NCBI RefSeq assembly: GCF_030341905.1
Contig: NZ_JATAAF010000008.1
Coordinates: forward strand, 62,001 to 126,000
DNA: 64,000 bases
From: Porticoccus sp. W117
GTDB lineage: Bacteria > Pseudomonadota > Gammaproteobacteria > Pseudomonadales > Porticoccaceae
Reading direction: 5' to 3'
A model generated the notes under the pieces. It had not been told where the DNA came from, did no database searches, and saw nothing but the letters and a program-made list of their open reading frames with translations. Below are positions 31,897 to 40,562 of this stretch, one piece after another (the first letter of the stretch is position 1; each line of letters begins with the position of its first letter). A program made the translations under genes and the position numbers.

Positions 31897-32463
31897 TCAA
31901 TTTTTTACGACAACCACCATAGCCGGGCGCACCAGGCGACCGTTGAGGGTGTAGCCCTTCTGGAACACCTCCATCACCGTGTTGTTCTCCATATCCGGGT
32001 TGGGCACCATGCTCATGGCCTGGTGCAGTTCCGGGTCGAAAGGTTCGCCTTCCGGAGCCACCTGTTCCACCTGGAAGCGTTTCAGTACATCCAGAAAACT
32101 TTTCAGTGTCAGTTCAATGCCCTCATCACCGTCTTCAAAGGCTTCCAGAGCGCGCTCCAGGTTGTCCACCACCAGCAGCAGGTCACCGACAAACTTTTCA
32201 AGGGCAAATTTGTGGGCGTTGGCCACATCGCGCTCGGTGCGGCGGCGCAGGTTCTGCATCTCCGCCTGGGCGCGCAGTACGTCTTCTCGGGCCTTGTCCA
32301 GCTGCTCCTGCAAGGGATTATCCTGTTCAACTTCAGCATCGTTGTCGGTGCAGTCAACACTTTCTGGTTGCTGCTCTTCGTTGCCATGTTCTGTGTTAGT
32401 GGGCTCTTTGTTAGTGTGCTCTTCGGTCGCCTCTGCGGGCTGCTCTTTTTGTTCGCTGGACAC
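31897..32463 (-). CDS. grpE: Nucleotide exchange factor GrpE
   Basis: 188 residues. Acidic N-terminus, a long helix with [20 protein letters not shown], then the beta domain ending [20 protein letters not shown], the family signature. It releases ADP from DnaK. It is upstream of dnaK, with its own sigma-32-like promoter at 32505-32533, and divergent from recN, matching the Pseudomonas order. Confidence 0.97.
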   Translation of the reverse strand: MSSEQKEQPAEATEEHTNKEPTNTEHGNEEQQPESVDCTDNDAEVEQDNPLQEQLDKAREDVLRAQAEMQNLRRRTERDVANAHKFALEKFVGDLLLVVDNLERALEAFEDGDEGIELTLKSFLDVLKRFQVEQVAPEGEPFDPELHQAMSMVPNPDMENNTVMEVFQKGYTLNGRLVRPAMVVVVKN

Positions 32464-32504
32464 GTAAAATCTCCATGCTGTGGCGAGTTATTGATTTGCT
32501 GCTC

Positions 32505-32533
32505 TATATGGGGATGGGTTTTGCGGATTCAAC
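32505..32533 (-). promoter_or_regulatory. Sigma-32-like promoter of grpE
   Basis: Minus strand GTTGAAT, 13 bp, CCCCATATA. The -10 is identical to that of dnaK; the -35 differs from CTTGAAA at two positions. It lies 42 bp before the grpE start. Confidence 0.75.
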
Positions 32534-32619
32534 CCCCTTTCAAATACCCCGCCCGCGTTGCCCGCCACTTTGCTTTCCAGTTATGATCCCTGACAGTTAA
32601 ACCACCCGCTGGACACCTT

Positions 32620-34308
32620 GTGCTGCTCTCTCTGAACATCAAGAATTTCACTCTGGTAGAGTCTCTGGAAGTGGACTTCCATAGTGGTATGACCGCTATT
32701 ACCGGGGAAACCGGCGCAGGTAAATCACTGACCCTGGATGCCCTGGCGATGGCTATTGGCGATCGCGCCGATAGCGACCGCATCCGCCACGGTGCCGAGC
32801 GCGCTGAAGTCAGTGCCCTGTTTGACCTCAACGGCATTACCCAGGCACAGCAATGGCTGGCAGAAAAAGATTTTGACAACGACGACAACCACTGCCTGTT
32901 GCGCCGCATTTTCACCCGCGAGGGGCGCTCCAAAGGCTATATCAATGGCCAGCCCGCCACCATGCAGCAACTGCAGCAACTGGGTGAACAACTGATCGAT
33001 ATTCACAGCCAGCACCAGCATCAGTCCCTGCTGCGCCGGGAGACTTACCGGGTGCTTGTGGACGATCACGGCGGGCATCAGGCATTGGCAGCAAAGGTGG
33101 CACAGGATTATCGCCAATGGCGCGACACCCAGGATCGCCTCGACCTGCTGTCACAACAAAGCAGCGAACTGGACGCCCGTCGCGACCTGCTGTCCTTCCA
33201 GGTAGAAGAATTGAACACCCTTGGACTGGCAGAGGACGAACTGGAGCAGCTGGAGAAAAAACAGCTGCTATTGGCCAATGCCGAAGCCATTCTCGGCGAC
33301 AGTCACCAGCTATTGGCCCTGTGCAGTGAAGACGACAGCTTCAATCTGCTCAATGGCCTTAACCAGGCCTGCTCACTGGCCGCACAGATACCGGGGCAAA
33401 GCCCACAACTGCAGGACGTGACGGACATGTTGGACAGTGCCCGCATTCAGGTGGAGGAAGCCAGCGCCAGTTTGCGCCAACATGTGGATGGCATCGAAGT
33501 AGATCCACAGCAATTGGCAGAGGTGGAACAGCGCCTAAGCGATATCTATCAACTGGCGCGCAAGCACCGCATTCAGGCGGAGCAATTACCACAGCTGCAG
33601 CGCCAGTTGCAGGGTGAACTGGATAGCCTTTGTGGTGGCGAACAAGACCTGCAGCAGTTGCAGGAACAGGCTGAACAACAACGTCAGCAGTATTTGAAAA
33701 ACGCCCGAGAGCTTTCCAAAAAACGCACTCAGGCGGCCAAATCTCTGGCCAAGGCCATTAACACCCACCTGCCAGAGTTGGCCATGCCCGGCGCACGCCT
33801 GAGCATTGAACTGACGCCACTGGCAGAGGCCAAAGCAAGCGCCCACGGCCTTGAAAATATTGAGTTGCTGATCGCCAGCAACCCAGGACAACCAGCCAAG
33901 CCGCTGGCTAAAGTAGCTTCTGGCGGTGAGCTTTCCCGCATCAGTCTGGCCATTCAAGTGGTAGCGGCGCAACACAGCACAACCCCCACACTGGTATTTG
34001 ACGAAGTGGATGTGGGTATTGGCGGCACCACCGCCGATGTGGTGGGCAAATTGCTGCGTCAATTGGGCCAGGGTGGAAAAAATCAGGGTCAGGTAATCTG
34101 CGTTACCCACCAGCCGCAAGTGGCCAGCCGAGCCCACCACCACTTGCAGGTGAGCAAATCCAGCGACAGCCAGGCTACCCACACCGAACTGCATTCACTG
34201 GCACAAACAGAGCGCATCGACGAAGTGGCACGCATGCTCGGCGGCGCCAAAATCACCCAGCAAACCCGCACCCATGCCCAGGAGATGCTGGAACTGGCAG
34301 CTGAATAA
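32620..34308 (+). CDS. recN: DNA repair protein RecN
   Basis: 562 residues from a GTG start (LLSLNIKNFTLVESLEV). SMC-like ATPase: Walker A TGETGAGKSLTLDA near the N-terminus, long coiled coil (about 160-370, rich in Gln and Leu), signature ASGGELSRISLAIQVV and Walker B TLVFDEVDVGIGG. It takes part in double-strand break repair. Divergent from grpE as in many gammaproteobacteria. No clear LexA box was found in the 150-bp gap by eye. Confidence 0.96.
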   Translation: MLLSLNIKNFTLVESLEVDFHSGMTAITGETGAGKSLTLDALAMAIGDRADSDRIRHGAERAEVSALFDLNGITQAQQWLAEKDFDNDDNHCLLRRIFTREGRSKGYINGQPATMQQLQQLGEQLIDIHSQHQHQSLLRRETYRVLVDDHGGHQALAAKVAQDYRQWRDTQDRLDLLSQQSSELDARRDLLSFQVEELNTLGLAEDELEQLEKKQLLLANAEAILGDSHQLLALCSEDDSFNLLNGLNQACSLAAQIPGQSPQLQDVTDMLDSARIQVEEASASLRQHVDGIEVDPQQLAEVEQRLSDIYQLARKHRIQAEQLPQLQRQLQGELDSLCGGEQDLQQLQEQAEQQRQQYLKNARELSKKRTQAAKSLAKAINTHLPELAMPGARLSIELTPLAEAKASAHGLENIELLIASNPGQPAKPLAKVASGGELSRISLAIQVVAAQHSTTPTLVFDEVDVGIGGTTADVVGKLLRQLGQGGKNQGQVICVTHQPQVASRAHHHLQVSKSSDSQATHTELHSLAQTERIDEVARMLGGAKITQQTRTHAQEMLELAAE

Positions 34309-34374
34309 CCTTCGGCTCAACACCACCTACCCAACGCCACCGACCCAACACAAAGAGTACGGATACAGAATCAG

Positions 34375-35217
34375 ATGAAACAAACCGCCCTGAAAATTTC
34401 CCGTTGCAACAGCCTGCCGGTTTCCCTGCGTCGCAAAATTGCCAGCTGGTTTATCAAGCGCGACGGTTCCGAATTTACCTTTGATTGCAACGGGGTGAAG
34501 TATGAGGGCCACCTGGACAATTACGTCGAATGGGTAGCCTATGTCACCGGCCAGTTTTACGAATACACCTACATCAATTTGATAAAACAGCTGGTCAACG
34601 GCGGTACTGCGCTGGACGTGGGCGCCAACATAGGCAACCACTCGCTGGCATTCTCACAATTTTTTGACCGGGTTTATTCGGTAGAACCCTATCCGCCGGT
34701 ATTCGAGCGGCTAACAAAAAAAACGCGGGTCGCCAGCAACATACACCCCTTCGCTGTGGGTTTGAGCGACATCAGTGGCCAGTTGCAGTTTGACACCCCA
34801 AAGAACTTGAACTGGGGTGCGGGAAAGATATCAACATCCGGTGATATTACGGTTGATGTGCTGGTAGGCGACCAGTTTGTTCGGGACAACATTGAGGGAA
34901 CGATCAACTTCATCAAGATTGACGTTGAGGGTCACGAGCCCAAAGTATTGGCAGGCCTGCAGCAAACCATAGAACAACACCGGTCCGTGGTGATGTTCGA
35001 GGTCAATCGGGATTACCTGAAAAATGGCCGCAAGGGTCTTAACGAACTGTTTCAGCTATTCCCTGACGACTATCAGTTTGCCTCACTCAGCGGCCAGAGC
35101 TCATTTCCCGTACAGCGCATTGTAGCAAAAGCAAAACCGCTGCAACGGGGCAGCGGTTTTGGGAAGATCACTTATGTGATTGCTTACGGCCCGGAACGGG
35201 GCCTGAGGCTCGACTAA
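34375..35217 (+). CDS. FkbM-family methyltransferase
   Basis: 280 residues. The methyltransferase core has the SAM motif ALDVGANIGNHSLAFSQF, then VEPYPPVFERLTKK and INFIKIDVEGHEPKVLAGL, the FkbM hallmark. FkbM enzymes O-methylate sugars or natural products, commonly in surface polysaccharides; no such cluster is adjacent, so the substrate is unknown. It is inserted between recN and fur, which are usually neighbours. Convergent with fur. Confidence 0.87.
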   Translation: MKQTALKISRCNSLPVSLRRKIASWFIKRDGSEFTFDCNGVKYEGHLDNYVEWVAYVTGQFYEYTYINLIKQLVNGGTALDVGANIGNHSLAFSQFFDRVYSVEPYPPVFERLTKKTRVASNIHPFAVGLSDISGQLQFDTPKNLNWGAGKISTSGDITVDVLVGDQFVRDNIEGTINFIKIDVEGHEPKVLAGLQQTIEQHRSVVMFEVNRDYLKNGRKGLNELFQLFPDDYQFASLSGQSSFPVQRIVAKAKPLQRGSGFGKITYVIAYGPERGLRLD

Positions 35218-35257
35218 TATCGAGTGCTCTACGGTCGGAAGTTCTACGTATAAAGTT

Positions 35258-35665
35258 CTACGATTTAGGCTTCACGTACAGCACCAGACTGTGGTCCACC
35301 AGTTCATAGCCTTTGTCTGCAGCTATCTTTTCCTGCAGGGCTTCAATTTCGTCGTTGTGAAACTCAATGACCTTGCCGGTTTCGGTGCACACCATATGGT
35401 CGTGGTGCTCGCCGGAATCCATTTCATACACCGCCGGGCCGTTATCAAAATTGTGGCGAATCACCAAACCAGCGGTTTCAAACTGGGTAAGTACCCGGTA
35501 AACGGTGGCAATGCCTACATCATCCCCTGCCTCTGACAGCGCCCGGTAAACATCTTCGGCACTCATGTGGCGAGTTTCTGCATTCTCCAGAATCTGCATG
35601 ATTTTCAGGCGCGGCAATGTCACCTTAAGGCCAACTTTGCGCAGTTCCTGATTTTCGTTCGGCAT
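35258..35665 (-). CDS. fur: Ferric uptake regulator Fur
   Basis: 135 residues. Winged-helix DNA-binding domain (LRKVGLKVTLPRLKIMQILE, DVGIATVYRVLTQFE) and metal-binding dimerisation region (HHDHMVCTETGKVIEFHNDE). It lacks the C-terminal CxxC of the long E. coli form, like Pseudomonas Fur. Iron-dependent repressor. Divergent from bamE (72 bp), the omlA-fur arrangement of Pseudomonas. Confidence 0.97.
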   Translation of the reverse strand: MPNENQELRKVGLKVTLPRLKIMQILENAETRHMSAEDVYRALSEAGDDVGIATVYRVLTQFETAGLVIRHNFDNGPAVYEMDSGEHHDHMVCTETGKVIEFHNDEIEALQEKIAADKGYELVDHSLVLYVKPKS

Positions 35666-35737
35666 TGGGTTACCCCCTTCTCAGCGATTTCGCGAACGGG
35701 TATTATCCCCGCTCGCTTTCAATTCTGGAACCCCGAA

Positions 35738-36130
35738 ATGGCCCGTTGCGCAAAACTTTTCCCAATCGCCCTGCTACTCATTGTTGCGGCAGGCTGCAAA
35801 AACTTTGCCTTCCCCGGGGTTCACAAGGTGGAAATTGAACAGGGCAATATCATCACCCAGGAGATGGTCGATCAGCTGCAACCGGGCATGACCCGCGAGC
35901 AGGTACGTTTTGTTCTCGGCACCCCCCTGATTGCCGACACCTTTAACAGCAATCGTTGGGACTACCTCTACAGCCTCGACAGGCGCAAGGGCAGCAAAGA
36001 AACCAGCCGCCTGAGTGTGTTCTTTGATGGCGATTCTCTGGTGCGTTTTAGCGGCGATTTTACACCCACCGCCAAAACACTGGATGACCCATCCTCGCAG
36101 ACAGAAACGTCCGCAAGCGACACCCCGTAG
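35738..36130 (+). CDS. bamE: Outer-membrane assembly lipoprotein BamE (SmpA/OmlA)
   Basis: 130 residues from the ATG at 35738. Lipobox LIVAAG-C follows a short signal peptide; the BamE core VHKVEIEQGNIITQEMVDQL, LQPGMTREQVRFVLGTPLI and FNSNRWDYLYSL matches the family. It is a subunit of the BAM complex on the inner face of the outer membrane. A longer in-frame version overlaps fur and lacks a signal peptide. Followed at once by a hairpin repeat. Confidence 0.96.
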   Translation: MARCAKLFPIALLLIVAAGCKNFAFPGVHKVEIEQGNIITQEMVDQLQPGMTREQVRFVLGTPLIADTFNSNRWDYLYSLDRRKGSKETSRLSVFFDGDSLVRFSGDFTPTAKTLDDPSSQTETSASDTP

Positions 36131-36235
36131 GGTGGATTAGCCGCAGGCGTAATCCACCGAAAGTCCTCTGCCAACCCTGCTGCGGAGTAACTGACTGAAG
36201 ATTGCCGCGTCGCTACGCTCCTCGCAATGACGGTG
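36131..36235. repeat. Hairpin element plus one family E repeat between bamE and rnfH
   Basis: GGTGGATTA and TAATCCACC (36131-36158) form a hairpin directly after the bamE stop, a type of dispersed palindrome seen in many genomes. From about 36195, GATTGCCGCGTCGCTACGCT and CCTCGCAATGAC match the element at 52034-52119 in inverse orientation. Confidence 0.65.
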
Positions 36236-36242
36236 GGAAGTT

Positions 36243-36551
36243 TCAAGACCGCTTCTGTTTTGCCTTTTCAGCGCGACGGCGGCGCACTTCTTTAGGGTCG
36301 GCAGTCAACGGCCGGTATATTTCCACGCGATCCCGCGCCTGCAGCTGGTACTCCGCTGGCGGTTTTAAACCCTTGGTGCCCAACGCCTGACCAAAAATAC
36401 CCATTTTCGCGCTGTCCGGTTCAATCTCCGGAAACAATTTGATAATGCCTGAAGCCTTCACGGCCTCCATCGCCGTGGTACCTTCGGCCACCTGCAACTC
36501 GATGATTTTCTGCCGCTGCGGCAATGCATAGGCGACTTCTATAGTAATCAT
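36243..36551 (-). CDS. rnfH: RnfH-family ubiquitin-like protein
   Basis: 102 residues. The family start ITIEVAYALPQRQKIIELQV, EGTTAMEAVKASGI and the signature RDRVEIYRPLTADPKEVRRRRAEK are clear. A small beta-grasp protein of uncertain role, found beside ratA; here the ratA stop is adjacent to the rnfH start, so the two are translated together. Confidence 0.95.
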   Translation of the reverse strand: MITIEVAYALPQRQKIIELQVAEGTTAMEAVKASGIIKLFPEIEPDSAKMGIFGQALGTKGLKPPAEYQLQARDRVEIYRPLTADPKEVRRRRAEKAKQKRS

Positions 36552-36995
36552 TTACAGCTCTCCCGTGTATACCTCATCAGCGCGCTGGCACAGTGAGCCC
36601 ACCAGATTATTGGCCACTTGCGAGAACAACTTTCCGGCAGCAAATGCCAGGGCAGAATTTTTAAATTCAAACGTCAGTGTCAGGCTGACTTTGCAGGCAC
36701 TATCGTTGAGTGCGTCAAAGCGCCACAAGCCATTCAATGCGGTAAATGGCCCCTCTTCCAACGCCAAGGCAATACGCTCCGGCCGCTGTAACTGATTGCG
36801 GGTGGTAAAGCGCTGCTCCACACCGGCTCTGCGCAATACCAGCTGGGCGACCATTTCCTTCTCGTCGCTGGCCAGTATCGTGGCGCCAACACAACCATCC
36901 ATAAATTCAGGGTAGGCAGCAACGTCGTTGACCAGGTCAAACATCCCCTCCGCCGGGTGCATCACCAGGGCGCTGCGTTCAATGGTGGTGCTCAT
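36552..36995 (-). CDS. ratA: RatA-family SRPBCC protein (ribosome association/ubiquinone-binding)
   Basis: 147 residues, a single START/SRPBCC domain: IERSALVMHPAEGMFDLVND, FMDGCVGATIL and the C-terminal SLCQRADEVYTGEL. E. coli RatA was described as blocking 70S formation, but homologs resemble Coq10 and may bind quinones. Its ATG overlaps the stop of the upstream transporter gene (TGATG), so translation is coupled. RatA-RnfH-SmpB is a conserved neighbourhood; here the transporter splits smpB from ratA. Confidence 0.93.
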   Translation of the reverse strand: MSTTIERSALVMHPAEGMFDLVNDVAAYPEFMDGCVGATILASDEKEMVAQLVLRRAGVEQRFTTRNQLQRPERIALALEEGPFTALNGLWRFDALNDSACKVSLTLTFEFKNSALAFAAGKLFSQVANNLVGSLCQRADEVYTGEL

Positions 36996-38362
36996 CAGGT
37001 TGTGATCGTCAGATAGATATTGAGAGAAAAGATGATAACCATGGCGACCGGCAAAATATAGCGTAGCAAGCCATAGCAGATGGAAAACAGCGTGCGGGAC
37101 TCGTCATAGAGCATCTCACGCAGCAAATCCCGGCGCAGGCAGTAACCGGCAAACAGCACCACCATCAAGGCAACCAACGGCACCAGACAGTGGCGGCAAA
37201 ACCATTCGATAGCACCGTAATCGCCTTTATCCAGGGTAAAGAAGGTTGTCGGCATCAACCCCAGACAAACCAGAATCACGATCAAAGAAGAAAAAAAGCG
37301 ATTGCAGCGAGTGGATTCCGTCAGCCAGGCCACCGCCGGTTCCAGCAGGGCAATAGCCGCTCCCCAGCAAGCCAGAGCAATAAATAGATAAAACAAACCA
37401 CCAAGGAACAAGCCATAACTGGTGTTTGAGAAACTCACCGGCAAGGACACAAACAGCAACTGCAAACCACTACCGGCCTGCCCTTCCAAAACCGCTTGGG
37501 CCGCTTCCGCCCGCAAGGTGGCATGGATACTCAGGGCAACAACAAAAGTGACCAGGCCAGCCACCAATACCACCAGCAGCGATCCTTTGGCAAGCTGGGG
37601 GCGTTCCGGCAGATACGCGCCCAATGTCATGGCAGCACCCACCCCCACGGGAATGCAGACAAATGCCATGGTCAGAGCAGTGGCCGCCGCCTTCAGCCAT
37701 TGGCCGCGATCAACATCCACCAGTGACATATCAAACAAGTAATCGTAACCGGATGCCCAATTGCCATTGAATACACTCAGCCCCGCCGCCAATACCAGCA
37801 GCCCAAGCAATACCGCCACCAGGTGGCGCAGTATACGGCCAATACGCGCCACGCCACCTGCCAGCACCGCCGCCGTCAACAGCAAAAACAGGCCACAGCG
37901 AAGCAGTGCCTGCCGGGGTTGTGATTCCATAGCAGCGAAGTGTTCACTGGCAAAACGCAGGCTCTGCCCCTGCAGCACACCACTGGTCATATCCCAGAAA
38001 TAATCCCCTGCCCACACCGCCAGCAGTGAGAACCAGGACACCATCAATACCCCCGCCAACGTGCCCAACCAACCGATGGCGCGCCAATAATCGCGCTGTT
38101 GTGACTCACGCACCAGGTAACGCAGGCCGTTGATAGCACTCTGTCGGCCACGGCGGCCGAGCATGACTTCCGTTACCAGCAGAGGCCAGGAAACCAGCAC
38201 CAGAAATACCGCAAACAGCAGCGACACCAACCCCACATTGCCTCCAGCAGCGCTGGGGAAATACCACAGCGCCCCCAAACCGGCACTGGCGCAAATCATT
38301 GCGCCGATAAAGTACCAGGGGCCTTTCCATACGCCGTGTAGGTATTGGTTGCTCTCGACCAT
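36995..38362 (-). CDS. Sodium-dependent transporter, NSS/SNF family
   Basis: 455 residues with about 11-12 membrane helices. The first helix carries the family-type IGAMICASAGLGALWYFPSAAGGN, the unwound Na+/substrate site (family knowledge), and an LLVTEVMLGRRGR loop follows helix 2. Probably imports an amino acid or related compound with Na+; the substrate is unknown. It lies between smpB and ratA, and is read into ratA with a 1-bp stop/start overlap, an uncommon insertion into this locus. Confidence 0.85.
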   Translation of the reverse strand: MVESNQYLHGVWKGPWYFIGAMICASAGLGALWYFPSAAGGNVGLVSLLFAVFLVLVSWPLLVTEVMLGRRGRQSAINGLRYLVRESQQRDYWRAIGWLGTLAGVLMVSWFSLLAVWAGDYFWDMTSGVLQGQSLRFASEHFAAMESQPRQALLRCGLFLLLTAAVLAGGVARIGRILRHLVAVLLGLLVLAAGLSVFNGNWASGYDYLFDMSLVDVDRGQWLKAAATALTMAFVCIPVGVGAAMTLGAYLPERPQLAKGSLLVVLVAGLVTFVVALSIHATLRAEAAQAVLEGQAGSGLQLLFVSLPVSFSNTSYGLFLGGLFYLFIALACWGAAIALLEPAVAWLTESTRCNRFFSSLIVILVCLGLMPTTFFTLDKGDYGAIEWFCRHCLVPLVALMVVLFAGYCLRRDLLREMLYDESRTLFSICYGLLRYILPVAMVIIFSLNIYLTITT

Positions 38363-38445
38363 TGGCAGCGGGTTATTGTTCCATTGGGAGACAGGTTATG
38401 GATTGTAGCGGTTATCCAGCGGATAGACACCGTCATCGCACACTA

Positions 38446-38747
38446 GGGGGCGTTCTCAATTAGTGAGTTATTGCTGTTGTGCCTGAAATGGCGCCAGACA
38501 CCAAAAGTAGGCGCTTTAGGCGAGGCGTGAGGAGAGTGGTTTGGTACTTTCTTATAAACGAAAAGCAAATGAGCGACGAATAACACAGTATGGCGCCATT
38601 TCAGGCGCAACCCGAAGGGCTGGGCCCATTTTACCCCTCAGCGGCGTTAGCGCTCGCTCATGTAGAGGACTACACAGCACTCACGCTGCCTTGCTGAGAG
38701 AAAAAATGGGCTCCAGCAGCAACAGCTCACTAATTGAGAACGCCCCC
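38446..38747. mobile_element. MITE-like element, 302 bp, TA-flanked terminal inverted repeats
   Basis: The ends GGGGGCGTTCTCAATTAGTG and CACTAATTGAGAACGCCCCC are perfectly inverted over at least 22 bp and extend imperfectly (TTATTGCTG / CAGCAACAG). TA dinucleotides flank both ends (38444-38445 and 38748-38749), as left by IS630/Tc1/mariner-type transposition. A nested inverted pair GCCTGAAATGGCGCCA (38481-38496 and 38591-38606) lies inside. No transposase frame fits, so it would be non-autonomous. The rest of the 441-bp gap between the transporter and smpB shows no gene. Confidence 0.8.
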
Positions 38748-38803
38748 TAACGATAGCCCTGTTATTTCTCGCAAACTGAAGCGCAGTCCGTATAATCGCC
38801 GCC

Positions 38804-39283
38804 ATGGCCAAGAAACCCAAAAAATCCCCCAACAGCGGCGGCACCATTGCCCTCAATAAACGCGCCCGCCACGACTACCACCTCACCGATAAATTTGAGG
38901 CGGGTGTTTCCCTGCTGGGCTGGGAAGTGAAAAGTATGCGCGCGGGCAAGGTGCAGCTCACCGACACCTATGTGCTGCTGCAAAATGGCGAGGCCTGGCT
39001 GATCGGCGCCAACGTAACGCCGCTGCAATCCGCATCAACCCATTACGTGACAGAACCGGATCGCACTCGCAAACTGCTGCTCAACCGCCGCGAGTTAGCG
39101 AAGATTTTTCAGGCCGTGCAGCAAAAAGGCTACACCTGTGTGGCCACGGCCCTGTACTGGAAAAAACATTTGGTGAAGTGCGAAATTGCCCTCGCCAAAG
39201 GCAAGGCGGATCACGACAAACGGGAAACGGAAAAGCGCCGGGATTGGGATCGACAGAAACAACGCATTTTGCGTCAGCAATAA
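38804..39283 (+). CDS. smpB: tmRNA-binding protein SmpB
   Basis: 159 residues. SmpB core with [39 protein letters not shown] and [20 protein letters not shown], the basic C-terminal tail used in trans-translation. It brings tmRNA to stalled ribosomes. No ssrA gene was recognised nearby. Confidence 0.97.
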   Translation: MAKKPKKSPNSGGTIALNKRARHDYHLTDKFEAGVSLLGWEVKSMRAGKVQLTDTYVLLQNGEAWLIGANVTPLQSASTHYVTEPDRTRKLLLNRRELAKIFQAVQQKGYTCVATALYWKKHLVKCEIALAKGKADHDKRETEKRRDWDRQKQRILRQQ

Positions 39284-39298
39284 AAGAGGAAAAGGAAA

Positions 39299-39874
39299 AT
39301 GACTGGCAAATCCGCACTGACTTTATTGATGATGGCACTGGCAGCAAATAGCGCCAATGCCGGACACGAGCACTCTCTGGATGGCCACCATGGCGGTGGC
39401 CAACACGCCCATGTTCACGGTCACGCCCATATGTCACTGGCACAGGACGGCAACACCTTGTGGGTGGAAATGCGCGTACCGGCTTTCGACCTGCTGGGTT
39501 TTGAGCGCGAAGCAAAGGACGATGGAGAGCGCGCCCTGATCAACGCAACCGTCTACCAGCTGCGTCAATCACAAACCCTGGTCAAATTACCCGAAGCGGC
39601 CAACTGCGAACTGCAAAAAGCCGCGGTAGAATCGCCAATTCTGGAACAAGATCACAGCGGCCACAGCCATGAAAGCCATGGCCACAAAGGCCACGCTGAT
39701 ATAGAAGTCAGCCAACAGTTTGAATGTCAGAACCCCGCTTCCCTGAATGCGGTAGAAGTCGCTTTGTTTAACAATTACTCCCGCATTGAACGAGCCGATA
39801 TCCAATGGACGCTGGAAGGACGTCAGGGCAGCGCCAGAGCCACCCCAGCAGAATCACAAATTAACCTGAAGTAG
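39299..39874 (+). CDS. ZrgA-like (DUF2796) periplasmic zinc-binding protein
   Basis: 191 residues with signal peptide (SALTLLMMALAANSANA). A His-rich stretch GHEHSLDGHHGGGQHAHVHG and a second one GHSHESHGHKGHADIE flank a beta-rich core with MSLAQDGNTLWVEMRVPAFDLLGFE, the DUF2796 domain. In Vibrio, ZrgA is a zinc-regulated uptake protein encoded beside ABC and DUF3299 genes, as here. AGAGGAAAAGGAAA precedes the start 9-16 bases away. Convergent with the DUF3299 gene, 2-bp gap. Confidence 0.87.
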   Translation: MTGKSALTLLMMALAANSANAGHEHSLDGHHGGGQHAHVHGHAHMSLAQDGNTLWVEMRVPAFDLLGFEREAKDDGERALINATVYQLRQSQTLVKLPEAANCELQKAAVESPILEQDHSGHSHESHGHKGHADIEVSQQFECQNPASLNAVEVALFNNYSRIERADIQWTLEGRQGSARATPAESQINLK

Positions 39875-39876
39875 TT

Positions 39877-40512
39877 TTACTCAGAATAATCATCCACCCG
39901 TTGTGCCGCCATGGAATAGGCGGCAAAGCCGGTATCGTTCATTTTGCCTTCTGTGGTCAGAATGCCAGACACCCAAAACGGATCGTAGATGGCCTCCAGC
40001 TCAATGCCCTTTTCCATGGTGACATACACCAGTTGGTTGGGCGGCGGCGGCGGTACATGAATGCAGGCGCCAAAGTAAGGCACCAGGAAAAATTCCGTCA
40101 CCACCATGTTGTCGTCGAACTCCAACGGCACAATAAAACCGGCAATGCGCACTTTCTGGTTGTTCAATTCCGCCACGGTGGCCGTAGCCGTCAGCACTTC
40201 CCGCCACTGCTGCTGTGCATTGGGTTGCGTGCCAAAACCCGACATGGCATCGCCCATATCCAGAGGGTTGGAACTGCCACCACTGTCCAGGGGGTTGCCT
40301 GAGCCCTGATCGAGGAACTGGGATAAATCCAGGCTCATCTGCCCCGGCTCCAGCATAATTTCTTCACCCAAGTGCTCAATTTCCGGCAACGCCGCCATTT
40401 TCTGGCGATCCTCTGGGGTCATCAAATCCGTCCACTCCAGGGTGCGGTAATCCGCCGCCCAAACGGTTGTGCTGAAGAATGCGATGGCAATAAAAAACAA
40501 ACGGGTAAACAT
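39877..40512 (-). CDS. DUF3299 periplasmic protein (zinc-regulated cluster)
   Basis: 211 residues from the ATG at 40512, with signal peptide TRLFFIAIAFFSTTVWA. The DUF3299 core contains VRIAGFIVPLEFDDNMVVTE, FFLVPYFGACIHVPPPPPNQ and YDPFWVSGILTTE, with one conserved Cys and an adjacent His. DUF3299 genes accompany zrgA-type loci. Its orientation is opposite to both neighbours: convergent with the ZrgA-like gene and divergent (50 bp) from the ABC genes. No ribosome site is obvious; a longer start would run through the ABC promoter region. Confidence 0.82.
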   Translation of the reverse strand: MFTRLFFIAIAFFSTTVWAADYRTLEWTDLMTPEDRQKMAALPEIEHLGEEIMLEPGQMSLDLSQFLDQGSGNPLDSGGSSNPLDMGDAMSGFGTQPNAQQQWREVLTATATVAELNNQKVRIAGFIVPLEFDDNMVVTEFFLVPYFGACIHVPPPPPNQLVYVTMEKGIELEAIYDPFWVSGILTTEGKMNDTGFAAYSMAAQRVDDYSE

Positions 40513-40562
40513 ATGAAAAGTGTGGCCAGTCGTTGCGGAGAAAGCTGTTATATTAGCGCACC

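Noticed and set aside
35129-35162. Hairpin AAAACCGCTG / CAGCGGTTTT near the end of the FkbM gene
   Set aside because: It lies inside the coding region and has only a short T run, so it is probably not a terminator for this gene.
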